Translations under genes and position numbers: made by a program
Notes under the pieces: generated by a model
The model's input: only the letters and a program-made list of their open reading frames with translations
Databases searched by the model: none
What the model was told of the DNA's origin: nothing
Source: an uncultured Pelagibacteraceae bacterium
GTDB taxonomy: Bacteria; Pseudomonadota; Alphaproteobacteria; Pelagibacterales; Pelagibacteraceae
Length of the DNA stretch: 64,000 bases
Direction: 5' to 3'
NCBI GenBank assembly: GCA_902555465.1
Contig: CACDSN010000003.1
Coordinates: 1-64,000, forward strand
In this document: piece by piece, positions 1 to 8,007 of the stretch
Layout: every line of letters begins with the position of its first letter
Numbering within the stretch: the first letter of the stretch is position 1

Positions 1-2251
1 TAATTGAAATCAAAAATTTTATGTATTCAGCAGATATATTTGAAAAATTTTTATCTTTTTTAGACAATTCATTTAAATAGGAATATGCCTCATGAATATT
101 TGCAATTATAACATTATATTGAAAATTAGAAAGGTTCCTCTCCAATTTTGAAAGATATTGATTTATAAATTTTGACAAATCAATTGACATTTCTACCTTT
201 TCTTTTTTCAAGATATTTTTGATTTTGCTATTTAATAAAAAAAGTTTTTGAATAAATTTGTAAGATGCCAACATACCTGTGTCTGACCATTGTACATCTT
301 TTTCAGGTGGACTATCAGATAAAATAAATAATCTTACCGCATCAGCACCATACATTTCTATCATTTTTTCTGGATCGATGGTATTTTTCTTTGACTTAGA
401 CATTGACTCAGATGCGCCAACTGTAATTCTCTTAGTTTTATCAGATGTTAAATAATAATTTTTACCATCATTTGTTGATACTTCATCTGGCATCCTCCAA
501 TTATTTTCTTCGTCTTTATAAGTTTCGTGACAAACCATCCCTTGAGTAAATAGTCCTTTGAAAGGTTCTTTAAATTTAAAACTCTCATTTTTGTATCCAA
601 TTGCTCTCATAAAAAACCTTGAATACAAAAGGTGCAAAATTGCATGTTCAACTCCTCCTATATATTGATCAACAGGCATCCAATATTTAACTTCTTCCAG
701 ATTATATGGATGTTCTTTGTTTGCCGGAGAGCAAAATCTTAAAAAATACCAAGATGAGTCAACGAAAGTATCTAATGTATCAGTTTCTCTTAAATAGTTT
801 TTTCCATCAATTTTTATTTTTTTCCACTCATCAACTTTTGACAAAGGATTACCTTTACTATTTAAGTTAATGTTTTCAGGTAGCTTTACTGGCAATTGAT
901 CTTCAGGAACTGTAATAAATGATCCATCCTCAGAATAAATAATTGGTATAGGACATCCCCAGTATCTTTGTCTAGAAACGCCCCAATCTTTTAGTCTAAA
1001 ATTAATTTTTTTTTTACCAAGATTTTTTTGTTCTAAAATTTTTATTGTTTCGATTACAGAATTTTCAGGATATTTTAAATTGTTTAAAAACTGAGAATTA
1101 ATAATAATTCCATTTCCAGTAAATGCTTCTTTACTAACTTTAAATTCGTCACTTTCATTTAATGGTTTTACTACTGTCTTAATTTCCAGGTTATATTTTT
1201 TTGCAAAGTCAAAATCTCTTTGGTCATGAGCTGGACATCCAAAGACTGCACCAAATCCATAGTCCATCAAAACAAAATTTGCAAAATATACTGGTACTGT
1301 TTGATTTTCATCAAGGGGATTCTTTGCAAGTAAATTAGTTTTAAAACCTATTTTATCAGCATTAGCAATAGACTCTTCGGTAGTACCTGTTTTTGAACAT
1401 AATTCTTTAAATTGTTGAAATTTAGGATCATCTAAATAAAATCTTGAAATTGGATGATCGACAGATAGAGCTAAAAACGAAAAACCAAAAAGTGTATCAG
1501 GTCGAGTAGTAAAACATTTAATTTTTTCTATTTCAGAGCTACCTACTATTTTAAAATCTATTTCACATCCAAATGATTTACCAATCCAATTTTGTTGCAT
1601 AATTTTTACTTTGTTTGGCCATTCATTAAGATTATTCAATTCAATTTGAAGATCGTCAGCAAATTTGGAAATATTAAAAAACCACTGACTCAATTTCTTT
1701 CTTTCTACAGAAGCACCAGATCTCCAACCTTTGCCATCAATTACCTGTTCATTTGCTAAAACAGTTTCATCGACTGGATCCCAGTTCACATAATTTTCTT
1801 TTTTATATACAAGTCCCTTATTATACATTTCGATAAAAAATTTTTGTTGGTGTTTATAGTATTCTTCAGAACAAGTTGAAATTTCTCTTTTCCAATCAAT
1901 TGATAATCCAAGTTGTTTGAGCTGTTTCTTCATAGTTTTTATATTATTTTCTGTCCAAACTTTTGGATCTTGATTATTTTGTCTAGCAGCATTTTCAGCA
2001 GGCATACCAAATGAATCCCATCCCATAGGATGTAATACATTAAAACCTTTAAGTGTTTTAAATCTTGAAAGCACATCTCCTATGGTATAGTTTCTTACAT
2101 GCCCCATATGAATATTGCCAGATGGGTAAGGAAACATTTCAAGGCAATAAAATTTTTTTTTGCTCTTATCTAATTTTACTTCAAATTTTTCATTTTTTTC
2201 CCAAAATTCTTGCCATTTTTTTTCAACTATTTTGAAATTATATCTTTCCAC
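1..2251 (-). CDS. leuS: Leucine-tRNA ligase (C-terminus cut by window edge)
   Basis: Class I aminoacyl-tRNA synthetase that charges tRNA-Leu in the cytoplasm. My reading of the minus strand starts at a GTG codon (2251-2249, [13 protein letters not shown]) and stays open to base 1, giving 750 residues; the family usually has about 850, so roughly 100 C-terminal residues lie outside the window. The HIGH-type signature is HMGH at about residues 48-51 within [13 protein letters not shown]. The KMSKS loop is SMSKS at about 616-620. Both positions fit E. coli LeuRS. The editing (CP1) domain lies between them. The gene follows the DUF3576 lipoprotein gene by 16 bp on the same strand, so the two are probably co-transcribed. 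The call is very secure; the GTG start is the only choice that leaves the N-terminus of normal length. Confidence 0.96.
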   Translation of the reverse strand, partial: MERYNFKIVEKKWQEFWEKNEKFEVKLDKSKKKFYCLEMFPYPSGNIHMGHVRNYTIGDVLSRFKTLKGFNVLHPMGWDSFGMPAENAARQNNQDPKVWTENNIKTMKKQLKQLGLSIDWKREISTCSEEYYKHQQKFFIEMYNKGLVYKKENYVNWDPVDETVLANEQVIDGKGWRSGASVERKKLSQWFFNISKFADDLQIELNNLNEWPNKVKIMQQNWIGKSFGCEIDFKIVGSSEIEKIKCFTTRPDTLFGFSFLALSVDHPISRFYLDDPKFQQFKELCSKTGTTEESIANADKIGFKTNLLAKNPLDENQTVPVYFANFVLMDYGFGAVFGCPAHDQRDFDFAKKYNLEIKTVVKPLNESDEFKVSKEAFTGNGIIINSQFLNNLKYPENSVIETIKILEQKNLGKKKINFRLKDWGVSRQRYWGCPIPIIYSEDGSFITVPEDQLPVKLPENINLNSKGNPLSKVDEWKKIKIDGKNYLRETDTLDTFVDSSWYFLRFCSPANKEHPYNLEEVKYWMPVDQYIGGVEHAILHLLYSRFFMRAIGYKNESFKFKEPFKGLFTQGMVCHETYKDEENNWRMPDEVSTNDGKNYYLTSDKTKRITVGASESMSKSKKNTIDPEKMIEMYGADAVRLFILSDSPPEKDVQWSDTGMLASYKFIQKLFLLNSKIKNILKKEKVEMSIDLSKFINQYLSKLERNLSNFQYNVIIANIHEAYSYLNELSKKDKNFSNISAEYIKFLISI

Positions 2252-2267
2252 TGAACTAATTAGTGTG

Positions 2268-2855
2268 CTACTGAGTTTTTAAATCCGAATTAATATATGG
2301 ATTTTTTTTCTTATTTTTTTCAACGCCTTCTTTTTCATACCTTGCCGCTTTACGTAATATACTTGCCATTAATTCACTTGAAAGTTTACCTTTGTTTTGA
2401 TTTATAGTGCAATTAAGACTTCCATCACATTCTTTTAAAAAAACTTTAATATCAAGAGCATCAGATCTTATTTCATTACTTAAAAATCTTACAGAAATTT
2501 TTATAGACTCATTTTCATTGTTATTTTCTGAATACCAATCTGTAATAACAATTCCTCCACTGTAATTTGCTGAAACTAATGGCATAAAATCAATCGTATC
2601 TAAAGTAGCCCTCCATAAATAATTTGAACTCGCAAAATCAAATGTTCCTCCCTTTTTGCCCCCCATTAATCTAAATCCTTTTCCTTCTTCAATATTTTTT
2701 TTAACTCTATCATCTGCATTTGGAGAAACTTTTCTTGCATCAACAGGTTTGTATTTTAAAGGACCACAAGAATTTAGAAAAAATGCTATTGTAAAAAAAA
2801 ATAAAATTAATTTGCAGGTTCGTAAAAATTTTTGCTGTATATTTATTGATTTCAT
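2268..2855 (-). CDS. DUF3576 family lipoprotein
   Basis: A 195-residue lipoprotein with a hydrophobic signal region at about residues 15-28 and a lipobox ending FFLNSC, with Cys30 as the predicted lipidated residue. The central block ([20 protein letters not shown], then [13 protein letters not shown] and GGIVITDWY) is what I recognise as the DUF3576 family of alphaproteobacteria. Its molecular function is unknown to me. In relatives this gene precedes leuS, which is followed by lptE and holA, so a role in envelope assembly is possible but only inferred from location. The C-terminus is Lys/Asn-rich. It is probably the first gene of the leuS transcript. Confidence 0.8.
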   Translation of the reverse strand: MKSINIQQKFLRTCKLILFFFTIAFFLNSCGPLKYKPVDARKVSPNADDRVKKNIEEGKGFRLMGGKKGGTFDFASSNYLWRATLDTIDFMPLVSANYSGGIVITDWYSENNNENESIKISVRFLSNEIRSDALDIKVFLKECDGSLNCTINQNKGKLSSELMASILRKAARYEKEGVEKNKKKNPYINSDLKTQ

Positions 2856-3083
2856 CAGTTATCTATATACTCAGGTTTTATATTAATTTAAGGTATAAGT
2901 TATAATAAATAGAAGAAATTGACTTAAAACAATAAAAACCAGCAAAAATGCAGCTTTTAATATGATGTAAAAATACAACACTTTTAAAAATTCAAAGCAA
3001 AAAACGAAGAAAATGTAGAATAAAACACAATAATTTTGATAGTAATGTCCTGTTTATAATTAATTATAAAAAGGAGTATAAAC
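2856..3083. promoter_or_regulatory. Intergenic region with putative porin promoter and ribosome binding site
   Basis: This 228-bp gap separates the divergent DUF3576 and porin genes and is the second longest non-coding stretch in the window. A perfect TATAAT lies at 3055-3060, with only a weak T-rich -35 region near 3033-3038. A consensus AAGGAG ribosome binding site lies at 3071-3076, seven bases before the porin ATG. If TATAAT is used, the leader would be about 17 nt. A TTGACT occurs near 2919 without a convincing partner. I see no other gene or repeat here. Confidence 0.4.
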
Positions 3084-4022
3084 ATGGATAAACTAAGAAA
3101 AGTAGGTTTGACAGCACTTGCAGGAACTTTTGCAATTGGATCTGCTCAAGCTTTAGAAATGTCTGCTTCAGGTAGCGCAGGTTTCACTTACTCTTCATCT
3201 GATGATGATGAAGTAACAGGTGAGAGATTCTCTTTTGGAGATTCAATTACTTTAAGTGGATCTGGCGAGACAGACATGGGTTGGACTGTAACTGCGTCTT
3301 ACGAATTAGACGATGGTAACACTCCATATGATGACCAAACAGTATCGATCGACACTGGTAATGGTACATTCTTCATCCAAACAAATGCTGATAAAGGTGG
3401 TCATAACAGATTAGTACCAAACGTGTACGGATCTGCTTCTTACTCATTAGCAAATGGCGTTGGAACAGAAACTGGTAAGCACTTAGCTGATGGTGTTACA
3501 GGAACTACAAACTTAGCATACACTAATAGTGATATAGCTGGTTTCGATGTAGGACTTGCAATTTCTCCAGGAGCTGTTGGTGGTACAGATACAGTTGTTA
3601 AAGTTAAAAAAGCTGACTTAACGGATGGTTTAACTGTTGCAGCTAGCATTGGTACAATTAACCCTAACGACGAAAACAACGACTCTGATGAGTTAACGCT
3701 TTCTGCGTCATATGCTGTAGGTGGAGTAACTGTTGGTTACACTCACACATCTATTGACCAATCAAAAGCTAGTTCAAGCGATATAGATGCTACTCACGTA
3801 GGTATTTCATTCTCAGTAAACGATGATCTATCTGTTTCTATGGACAGATCAACTGCTGATAATGCACAAAAATCTGTAGATGAAGAAACTACTTCTTACC
3901 AAGTAGCTTACACTATGGGTTCAATGTCTATTAAAGCTCACGTAACTAAAACTGATAACGTTGGATATTCTTCAACAGCTACTGACGAAAACAAAGCTGT
4001 TGCAGTATCGTTCTCGTTCTAA
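3084..4022 (+). CDS. Outer-membrane porin
   Basis: A 312-residue protein with a signal peptide (about residues 1-23, cleavage after AQA) and a mature chain rich in Gly, Ser, Thr and Asp with alternating hydrophobic residues, typical of a beta-barrel. It ends in AVSFSF; a C-terminal Phe is the usual outer-membrane barrel assembly signal. It should form a general diffusion channel for small solutes in the outer membrane. It has features of a highly expressed gene: a consensus AAGGAG site, a TATAAT upstream and a strong terminator directly behind. Its base composition is less extreme than that of its neighbours, as expected for high expression. The length fits the short alphaproteobacterial porins. 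Substrate preference cannot be told from sequence. Confidence 0.88.
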   Translation: MDKLRKVGLTALAGTFAIGSAQALEMSASGSAGFTYSSSDDDEVTGERFSFGDSITLSGSGETDMGWTVTASYELDDGNTPYDDQTVSIDTGNGTFFIQTNADKGGHNRLVPNVYGSASYSLANGVGTETGKHLADGVTGTTNLAYTNSDIAGFDVGLAISPGAVGGTDTVVKVKKADLTDGLTVAASIGTINPNDENNDSDELTLSASYAVGGVTVGYTHTSIDQSKASSSDIDATHVGISFSVNDDLSVSMDRSTADNAQKSVDEETTSYQVAYTMGSMSIKAHVTKTDNVGYSSTATDENKAVAVSFSF

Positions 4023-4047
4023 TTTAGTTTAAGAAACTATATTAATG

Positions 4048-4080
4048 AAAAGGCCCCGATTATTCGGGGCCTTTTTTTTT
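4048..4080 (+). terminator. Intrinsic terminator of the porin gene
   Basis: A GC-rich hairpin with left arm AGGCCCCGA at 4051-4059, loop TTAT at 4060-4063 and right arm TCGGGGCCT at 4064-4072, extended by flanking A-T pairs and followed by a run of T to 4080. The hairpin also encodes the last residues of the facing ThiE-like gene, whose stop codon (4062-4060) is in the loop. The short A run on its left side makes it weak in the minus direction. Confidence 0.92.
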
Positions 4081-4608
4081 AAACAAGTTAATTCCAGCTA
4101 ATCCAGCAAACTTAGTTAATAATAATAAATTAATATTTTTTTTGTTAATTCCACCTAAAGCAATCTTTTGATAGCTTCTATCCTCAAAAAAATACCTACA
4201 TCTATGAATCCCCAACGGTGTTCTGCCCTTATGTTTAAATATCGGTGAAATAAAGATTTCCTTCACATTTTGTAACTTCTTAACTTTAACTTCTTGTAAA
4301 TTGTGAGCAGATCCTAGAAATATAAAATTTTTCTTAATATTGAAGCTATTAAATCTGATATCTTTATTTTTTGCTGAAATATAAACACCATTTAAATTTA
4401 GTTTTAAAGCTAATTTAATATTATTTGATAAAAAAAGGTTTATTTTGTTTTTTTTACAAAATTTAGCTAATTTATAAATAATCTCCATATCATCTTCACT
4501 TTTTTTATTTCTCCATATCAAAGTTATATTTTTGTCTAGATCCTTTAAATGAATAGGATTAAAATCATCAATAAAATAATATTTTTTTAATTTTGAAATA
4601 TGCATCAA
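4060..4608 (-). CDS. Thiamine-phosphate synthase-like protein (ThiE/TenI fold)
   Basis: A 182-residue protein of the TMP-synthase/TenI superfamily, which in ThiE joins HMP-pyrophosphate and the thiazole phosphate to thiamine phosphate. Recognisable blocks are NGVYIS (family DGVHLG), LGSAHNLQEV (the G-S-x-H loop), ISPIFKHKGRTPLG (family GPVFPTxTK) and ALGGINKKN (phosphate-binding A-x-GGI). It is about 30 residues shorter than E. coli ThiE, and the acidic metal-binding residues are not obvious, so catalysis is uncertain; a TenI-like or degenerate homologue is possible. Its start overlaps the divergent yggS by 9 bp. Its last codons lie inside the porin terminator. Confidence 0.7.
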   Translation of the reverse strand: MMHISKLKKYYFIDDFNPIHLKDLDKNITLIWRNKKSEDDMEIIYKLAKFCKKNKINLFLSNNIKLALKLNLNGVYISAKNKDIRFNSFNIKKNFIFLGSAHNLQEVKVKKLQNVKEIFISPIFKHKGRTPLGIHRCRYFFEDRSYQKIALGGINKKNINLLLLTKFAGLAGINLFKKKGPE

Positions 4609-5271
4609 AGCGTTAAAAACATAGTTGATTTATACGATAATGTTAAGCAAAAGATTCAAGAACTAAACTATGAAAATTATGATCCAAATATAATTGCAGT
4701 ATCTAAAACTTTTAAAATGGAGGATATAAAACCACTTATAGATTATGGCCATAAACACTTTGGTGAAAATAAAGTACAGGAGGCGTTAGGAAAGTGGGAG
4801 GAAGCCAAGGCAATTAAAAAAGATCTCAAATTACATATGATTGGTAAATTGCAAACAAATAAAGTTAAGCAAGCTGTAACCTTATTTGACTATATTCACT
4901 CTGTTGATAATTTAAAATTAGCAAAAAAAATCTCTGAAGAACAAAAAAAACAAAATAAGAGATTAAAAATTTTTTTACAGGTAAATATTGGTGAAGAAGA
5001 TCAAAAGTCTGGAATAAAAATAGAATATTTAGATGAATTAGTAAATGACAGCAAAAATCTCAATTTAGATATTATAGGATTAATGTGTTTGCCGCCAATA
5101 AATGAATCCACATCTAAATATTTTTCTTTGATTAAAAAAAAAAATGATGAGTTAAATTTTAAGGAACTCAGCTTAGGAATGTCAAATGATTATATTGATG
5201 CTTTAAATTATAAAACTACATTTATAAGAATTGGGACAAAAATATTTGGAGAGAGATCTAAGTTATTTTAA
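4600..5271 (+). CDS. YggS/PLPBP family pyridoxal phosphate-binding protein
   Basis: A 223-residue member of the YggS (PROSC) family, a cytoplasmic single-domain PLP-binding barrel that helps maintain vitamin B6 and amino-acid homeostasis and has no proven enzymatic reaction. The PLP-binding lysine is expected at Lys36 in IIAVSKTF. Other family blocks are HFGENKVQEA, HMIGKLQTNK and the C-terminal IRIGTKIFGER. The length is normal. It overlaps the divergent ThiE-like gene by 9 bp at its start and the convergent L,D-transpeptidase gene by 14 bp at its end, so any promoter must lie inside the ThiE-like coding region. Confidence 0.93.
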   Translation: MHQSVKNIVDLYDNVKQKIQELNYENYDPNIIAVSKTFKMEDIKPLIDYGHKHFGENKVQEALGKWEEAKAIKKDLKLHMIGKLQTNKVKQAVTLFDYIHSVDNLKLAKKISEEQKKQNKRLKIFLQVNIGEEDQKSGIKIEYLDELVNDSKNLNLDIIGLMCLPPINESTSKYFSLIKKKNDELNFKELSLGMSNDYIDALNYKTTFIRIGTKIFGERSKLF

Positions 5272-5752
5272 TTTTCGTTTTATTGTTAATTAATTTTAAT
5301 AAAATAAGAAAGTCATTCATTTTTAGAGCTATACATCCTGCAGTAGGTTTATAATTTTTAGTTAAATGTAAAAAAATAGCGCTACCTTTATTCTTAATTG
5401 GTTTAATAAAGTTGTATTTTATCGGTATTATAAAATTATATTTATGATCTTTCCGATATAACTTTTCATGGGAAAGTTTATAATTTTCTGTAATCTTAAT
5501 TTCACGGTTATAATGTTTAGATTTTGGATCATCAGACCATCCCATGTTTTTTTTTATAATTTTACAATTTATTTTAGAATAAAATTTTCCAACTCTTTCC
5601 GATCTATAGTAGACACTCCCCAAAGAATATGTGCCCTTTGGAGTAATATTATCACCTTCTTTAATCTTTTTTTTAATTCCACCTTTTCCAACTGAACATT
5701 TTAGTTTAAATTGTCCAATATAAATAATATTTTTTTTTAAGTTAATTATCAT
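5258..5752 (-). CDS. L,D-transpeptidase catalytic domain (YkuD family) protein
   Basis: A 164-residue YkuD-fold protein. The signature is FLHLTKNYKPTAGCIAL near the C-terminus, with the catalytic Cys preceded by Gly and the upstream His. The earlier block DNITPKGTYSLG is also typical. L,D-transpeptidases cross-link peptidoglycan or attach proteins to it. No clear signal peptide is visible, so either export is unusual or the start is misplaced; the short single-domain form is common in alphaproteobacteria. It overlaps the end of yggS by 14 bp and starts one base from the plus-strand DNA-binding protein gene, a second tight divergent pair. Confidence 0.82.
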   Translation of the reverse strand: MIINLKKNIIYIGQFKLKCSVGKGGIKKKIKEGDNITPKGTYSLGSVYYRSERVGKFYSKINCKIIKKNMGWSDDPKSKHYNREIKITENYKLSHEKLYRKDHKYNFIIPIKYNFIKPIKNKGSAIFLHLTKNYKPTAGCIALKMNDFLILLKLINNKTKIKIT

Positions 5753-5753
5753 A

Positions 5754-6314
5754 ATGAATAAATTTAACGTTGTTATTTTAAAGTTACCTATATTATATGA
5801 AATATTAACTGAGATTAAATTAGAATTAAATTTTAATTTAATTAATTTTAACGAAAATAATGTGCAATTTAGAAATTTTGTTGAAGAAAATCCTGAAGTT
5901 TTAATAATTTCATCTGATCAAAAAAGAAATTTTAAAAACTTTATCCTTTATAATAAAGTTTTTAAAATAAAAAATTTATTGCAGCAAATAAACGTTTTTT
6001 TATCTAAAAGTAATTATGAAGTTAAATCAAACATTTCTATAGGAAGTTACATAATTGATACAAATGCAAGAATAATTTCAAAAGACACACTATCTTTAAA
6101 ACTGACTGAAAGAGAAATCGATTTATTAATTTATCTTAATAAATCTGAGTCGGAATGTTCGAGTTTAGATCTGCAAAAAAATGTTTGGAAGCATTCAGAA
6201 GAATTAGAAACTCACACTGTAGAAACACATGTTTATAGATTAAGAAAAAAAATATTAGATACATTCAAAGATAATAACTTCATTTTAAACACAAAAAATG
6301 GATATAAAGTTTGA
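5754..6314 (+). CDS. OmpR/PhoB-type winged-helix protein with a degenerate receiver
   Basis: A 186-residue protein. Residues about 100-186 form an OmpR/PhoB-type winged helix: LTEREIDLLIYL at its start, then VETHVYRLRKKI (recognition helix) and FILNTKNGYKV (the wing). The N-terminal 90 residues have a receiver-like pattern (PEVLIISSDQ, then FKIKNLLQQINVFL like a receiver's last helix), but I cannot find the N-terminal acidic pair or a clear phospho-acceptor Asp. It is therefore probably not phosphorylated. No histidine kinase is adjacent. Its stop codon overlaps the TTG start of the next small gene (TTGA), implying coupled translation. Confidence 0.8.
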   Translation: MNKFNVVILKLPILYEILTEIKLELNFNLINFNENNVQFRNFVEENPEVLIISSDQKRNFKNFILYNKVFKIKNLLQQINVFLSKSNYEVKSNISIGSYIIDTNARIISKDTLSLKLTEREIDLLIYLNKSESECSSLDLQKNVWKHSEELETHTVETHVYRLRKKILDTFKDNNFILNTKNGYKV

Positions 6315-6454
6315 AAATTAAAAAAAGAAATTTTATTGCTAAAGATCTTTTTTCAAAAAAATTTAGTCAAAAAAAAGTTAGACCTAAAAAAGGAAAAGGA
6401 AGTTTTAAAAGAAAAAAACTAAAGTCTCGCTCCAATTTGTTGAATAACTTTTGA
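6311..6454 (+). CDS. ArfA-like alternative ribosome-rescue factor (47 residues)
   Basis: A 47-codon frame starting with TTG that overlaps the previous stop (TTGA) and ends 36 bp inside the facing PfkB gene. The peptide is highly basic. Its core KKGKGSFKRK matches the conserved KKGKGSY-x-RK block of ArfA, and the upstream NFIAKDLFSKKFSQKKV resembles the ArfA N-terminal helix (N..A...L...LF...VV). ArfA binds the empty mRNA channel of stalled ribosomes with its basic tail and recruits RF2 to free them when tmRNA fails. The tail after the core is short (KLKSRSNLLNNF). I see no RNase III hairpin like that of E. coli arfA. Recognition rests on a short motif, so confidence is moderate to good. Confidence 0.72.
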   Translation: MKIKKRNFIAKDLFSKKFSQKKVRPKKGKGSFKRKKLKSRSNLLNNF

Positions 6455-7348
6455 GGACATTTCAGTACCTTTCTCTAGACTTTCATTTAATGATAACTTG
6501 TTTACATGTCCGTGAAGAAACCCAGCAGCAAATAGATCTCCTGCACCTGTAAGATCTAAAATCTTAAGATTTTTTTGTATTCCGCATTCAACAACGTTTT
6601 CACCTTGTATCGCAATAGCTCCCTTTTCACCCCTTGTGATAACTATTAGTTTATTGAGTTGTTTTGAAAAATTAATTACTTCATTAAAACTTTTTGCTTC
6701 GATTAGTGATGTGATTTCTTGTTCATTTGCAAATGTTAAATCCAATTTATTTTTAACTAATTCTAAAAAGTGAGGCTTATGTCTATCTACACAAAATAGA
6801 TCAGAAAGTGACATAGCAACTTTGTTTGCACTTTTTATTGCTTTATCAAATGCTTTTTTTGGTTCACCTTCATCCCAAAGATAACCTTCTAAAAATATTA
6901 TTTCACTTTTCTTTATAGCCTCAGAGTCAACATCATTTTCATTAATTTTCCCTGCAGTTCCCAAAAAAGTACACATTGTTCTCTCTGAGTCAGGAGTAAC
7001 TAATATTAAGCATGTTCCTGTTGGAAGCTCTTCCTTTTTTTTGGAATAAAAATATTCAACATTCTCTTTTTTTAGACCTTCTTCGTATTTACTTCCAAGT
7101 TCATCATCAGAAACTTTACCTATAAAACCTGCTTTATTACCAAGTTGAGAAATACCAACTATAGAGTTTGCGACTGACCCTCCGGAAACGGTTTTTTCAA
7201 TTTTTAAATTTGTTAACAAATTTTTAAATTCAACTTCATCAAATATTAATTTCATCGTACTTTTCGTTAATCCATTTTGAGATATAAAACTGTCGTCTAC
7301 CTTACAAATAACGTCAACAATTGCATTTCCTATTCCTAAAATTTTCAT
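6419..7348 (-). CDS. PfkB family carbohydrate/nucleoside kinase (adenosine kinase-like)
   Basis: A 309-residue ribokinase-fold enzyme. The N-terminus MKILGIGNAIVDV and the VSGGSVANSI block form the substrate site. The C-terminal signature is LDLTGAGDLFAAGFLHG, with the catalytic Asp of GAGD acting as base and Gly residues forming the anion hole. Overall it resembles the adenosine kinase branch of PfkB proteins seen in alphaproteobacteria, but the substrate (adenosine, another nucleoside or a sugar) cannot be fixed. It is the last gene of the minus-strand run dapB, amine oxidase, nth, PfkB. Its 3' end overlaps the ArfA-like gene by 36 bp. Confidence 0.86.
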   Translation of the reverse strand: MKILGIGNAIVDVICKVDDSFISQNGLTKSTMKLIFDEVEFKNLLTNLKIEKTVSGGSVANSIVGISQLGNKAGFIGKVSDDELGSKYEEGLKKENVEYFYSKKKEELPTGTCLILVTPDSERTMCTFLGTAGKINENDVDSEAIKKSEIIFLEGYLWDEGEPKKAFDKAIKSANKVAMSLSDLFCVDRHKPHFLELVKNKLDLTFANEQEITSLIEAKSFNEVINFSKQLNKLIVITRGEKGAIAIQGENVVECGIQKNLKILDLTGAGDLFAAGFLHGHVNKLSLNESLEKGTEMSSKVIQQIGARL

Positions 7349-7350
7349 AA

Positions 7351-8004
7351 CTAAGCTTTCTTGGTTTTTATTGGTTTTTTTCTATTAGGATAACAACTAG
7401 TACAAATTTTACAAGATATTCCATAGCATTCCCTTGCCTTACAGAATTCTCTTCCATAATAAATAATTTGAAGATGAAGTTTATTCCAGTATCTTTTTGG
7501 AAATAAACGTTTTAAATCTTTTTCTGTTTGAATTACATCTTTTCCATTAGTAAGTCCCCATCTCTGTGCAAGTCTATGAATATGTGTGTCTACTGGAAAT
7601 GCGGGATATCCAAACCCTTGAGACATAACTACACTAGCAGTTTTATGTCCTACACCTGGCAATTCTTCCAATTGTTCAAAAGTTCTTGGTACTTTGCCTT
7701 TATATTTTTCTACTAATGTTTTTGATAGATTATAAACACTTTTAGCTTTTATTCTAAAGATACCAATACTTCTAATTAATTTTTCAATCTTTTTTCTACC
7801 AAGCTTAACAAAATGTTCTGGTTTATTATATTTAGGATAAATTTCTTTTGTAACATTGTTAACATTTACATCTGTACATTGAGCAGACAAAAGAACGGAT
7901 ATTAATAACGTAAATATATTCCTGTGTTTAAGAGGAATTGGAGTTTTTGGATAAGTCTTATTTAAAATTTTAAGAACAACTTTTGCTCTTCGAACTTCAT
8001 TCAT
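7351..8004 (-). CDS. nth: Endonuclease III (base-excision repair glycosylase)
   Basis: A 217-residue DNA glycosylase/AP lyase that removes oxidised pyrimidines. The helix-hairpin-helix is ELPGVGHKTASVV, with catalytic Lys121, followed by FPVDTHIHR, with catalytic Asp139. A [4Fe-4S] cluster loop is present near the C-terminus with Cys188, Cys193, Cys198, Cys201 and Cys204; this spacing differs from the C-x6-C-x2-C-x5-C of the E. coli enzyme. The gene lies 2 bp from the PfkB gene and 3 bp from the amine oxidase gene, indicating one operon. Confidence 0.95.
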   Translation of the reverse strand: MNEVRRAKVVLKILNKTYPKTPIPLKHRNIFTLLISVLLSAQCTDVNVNNVTKEIYPKYNKPEHFVKLGRKKIEKLIRSIGIFRIKAKSVYNLSKTLVEKYKGKVPRTFEQLEELPGVGHKTASVVMSQGFGYPAFPVDTHIHRLAQRWGLTNGKDVIQTEKDLKRLFPKRYWNKLHLQIIYYGREFCKARECYGISCKICTSCYPNRKKPIKTKKA

Positions 8005-8007
8005 TAT

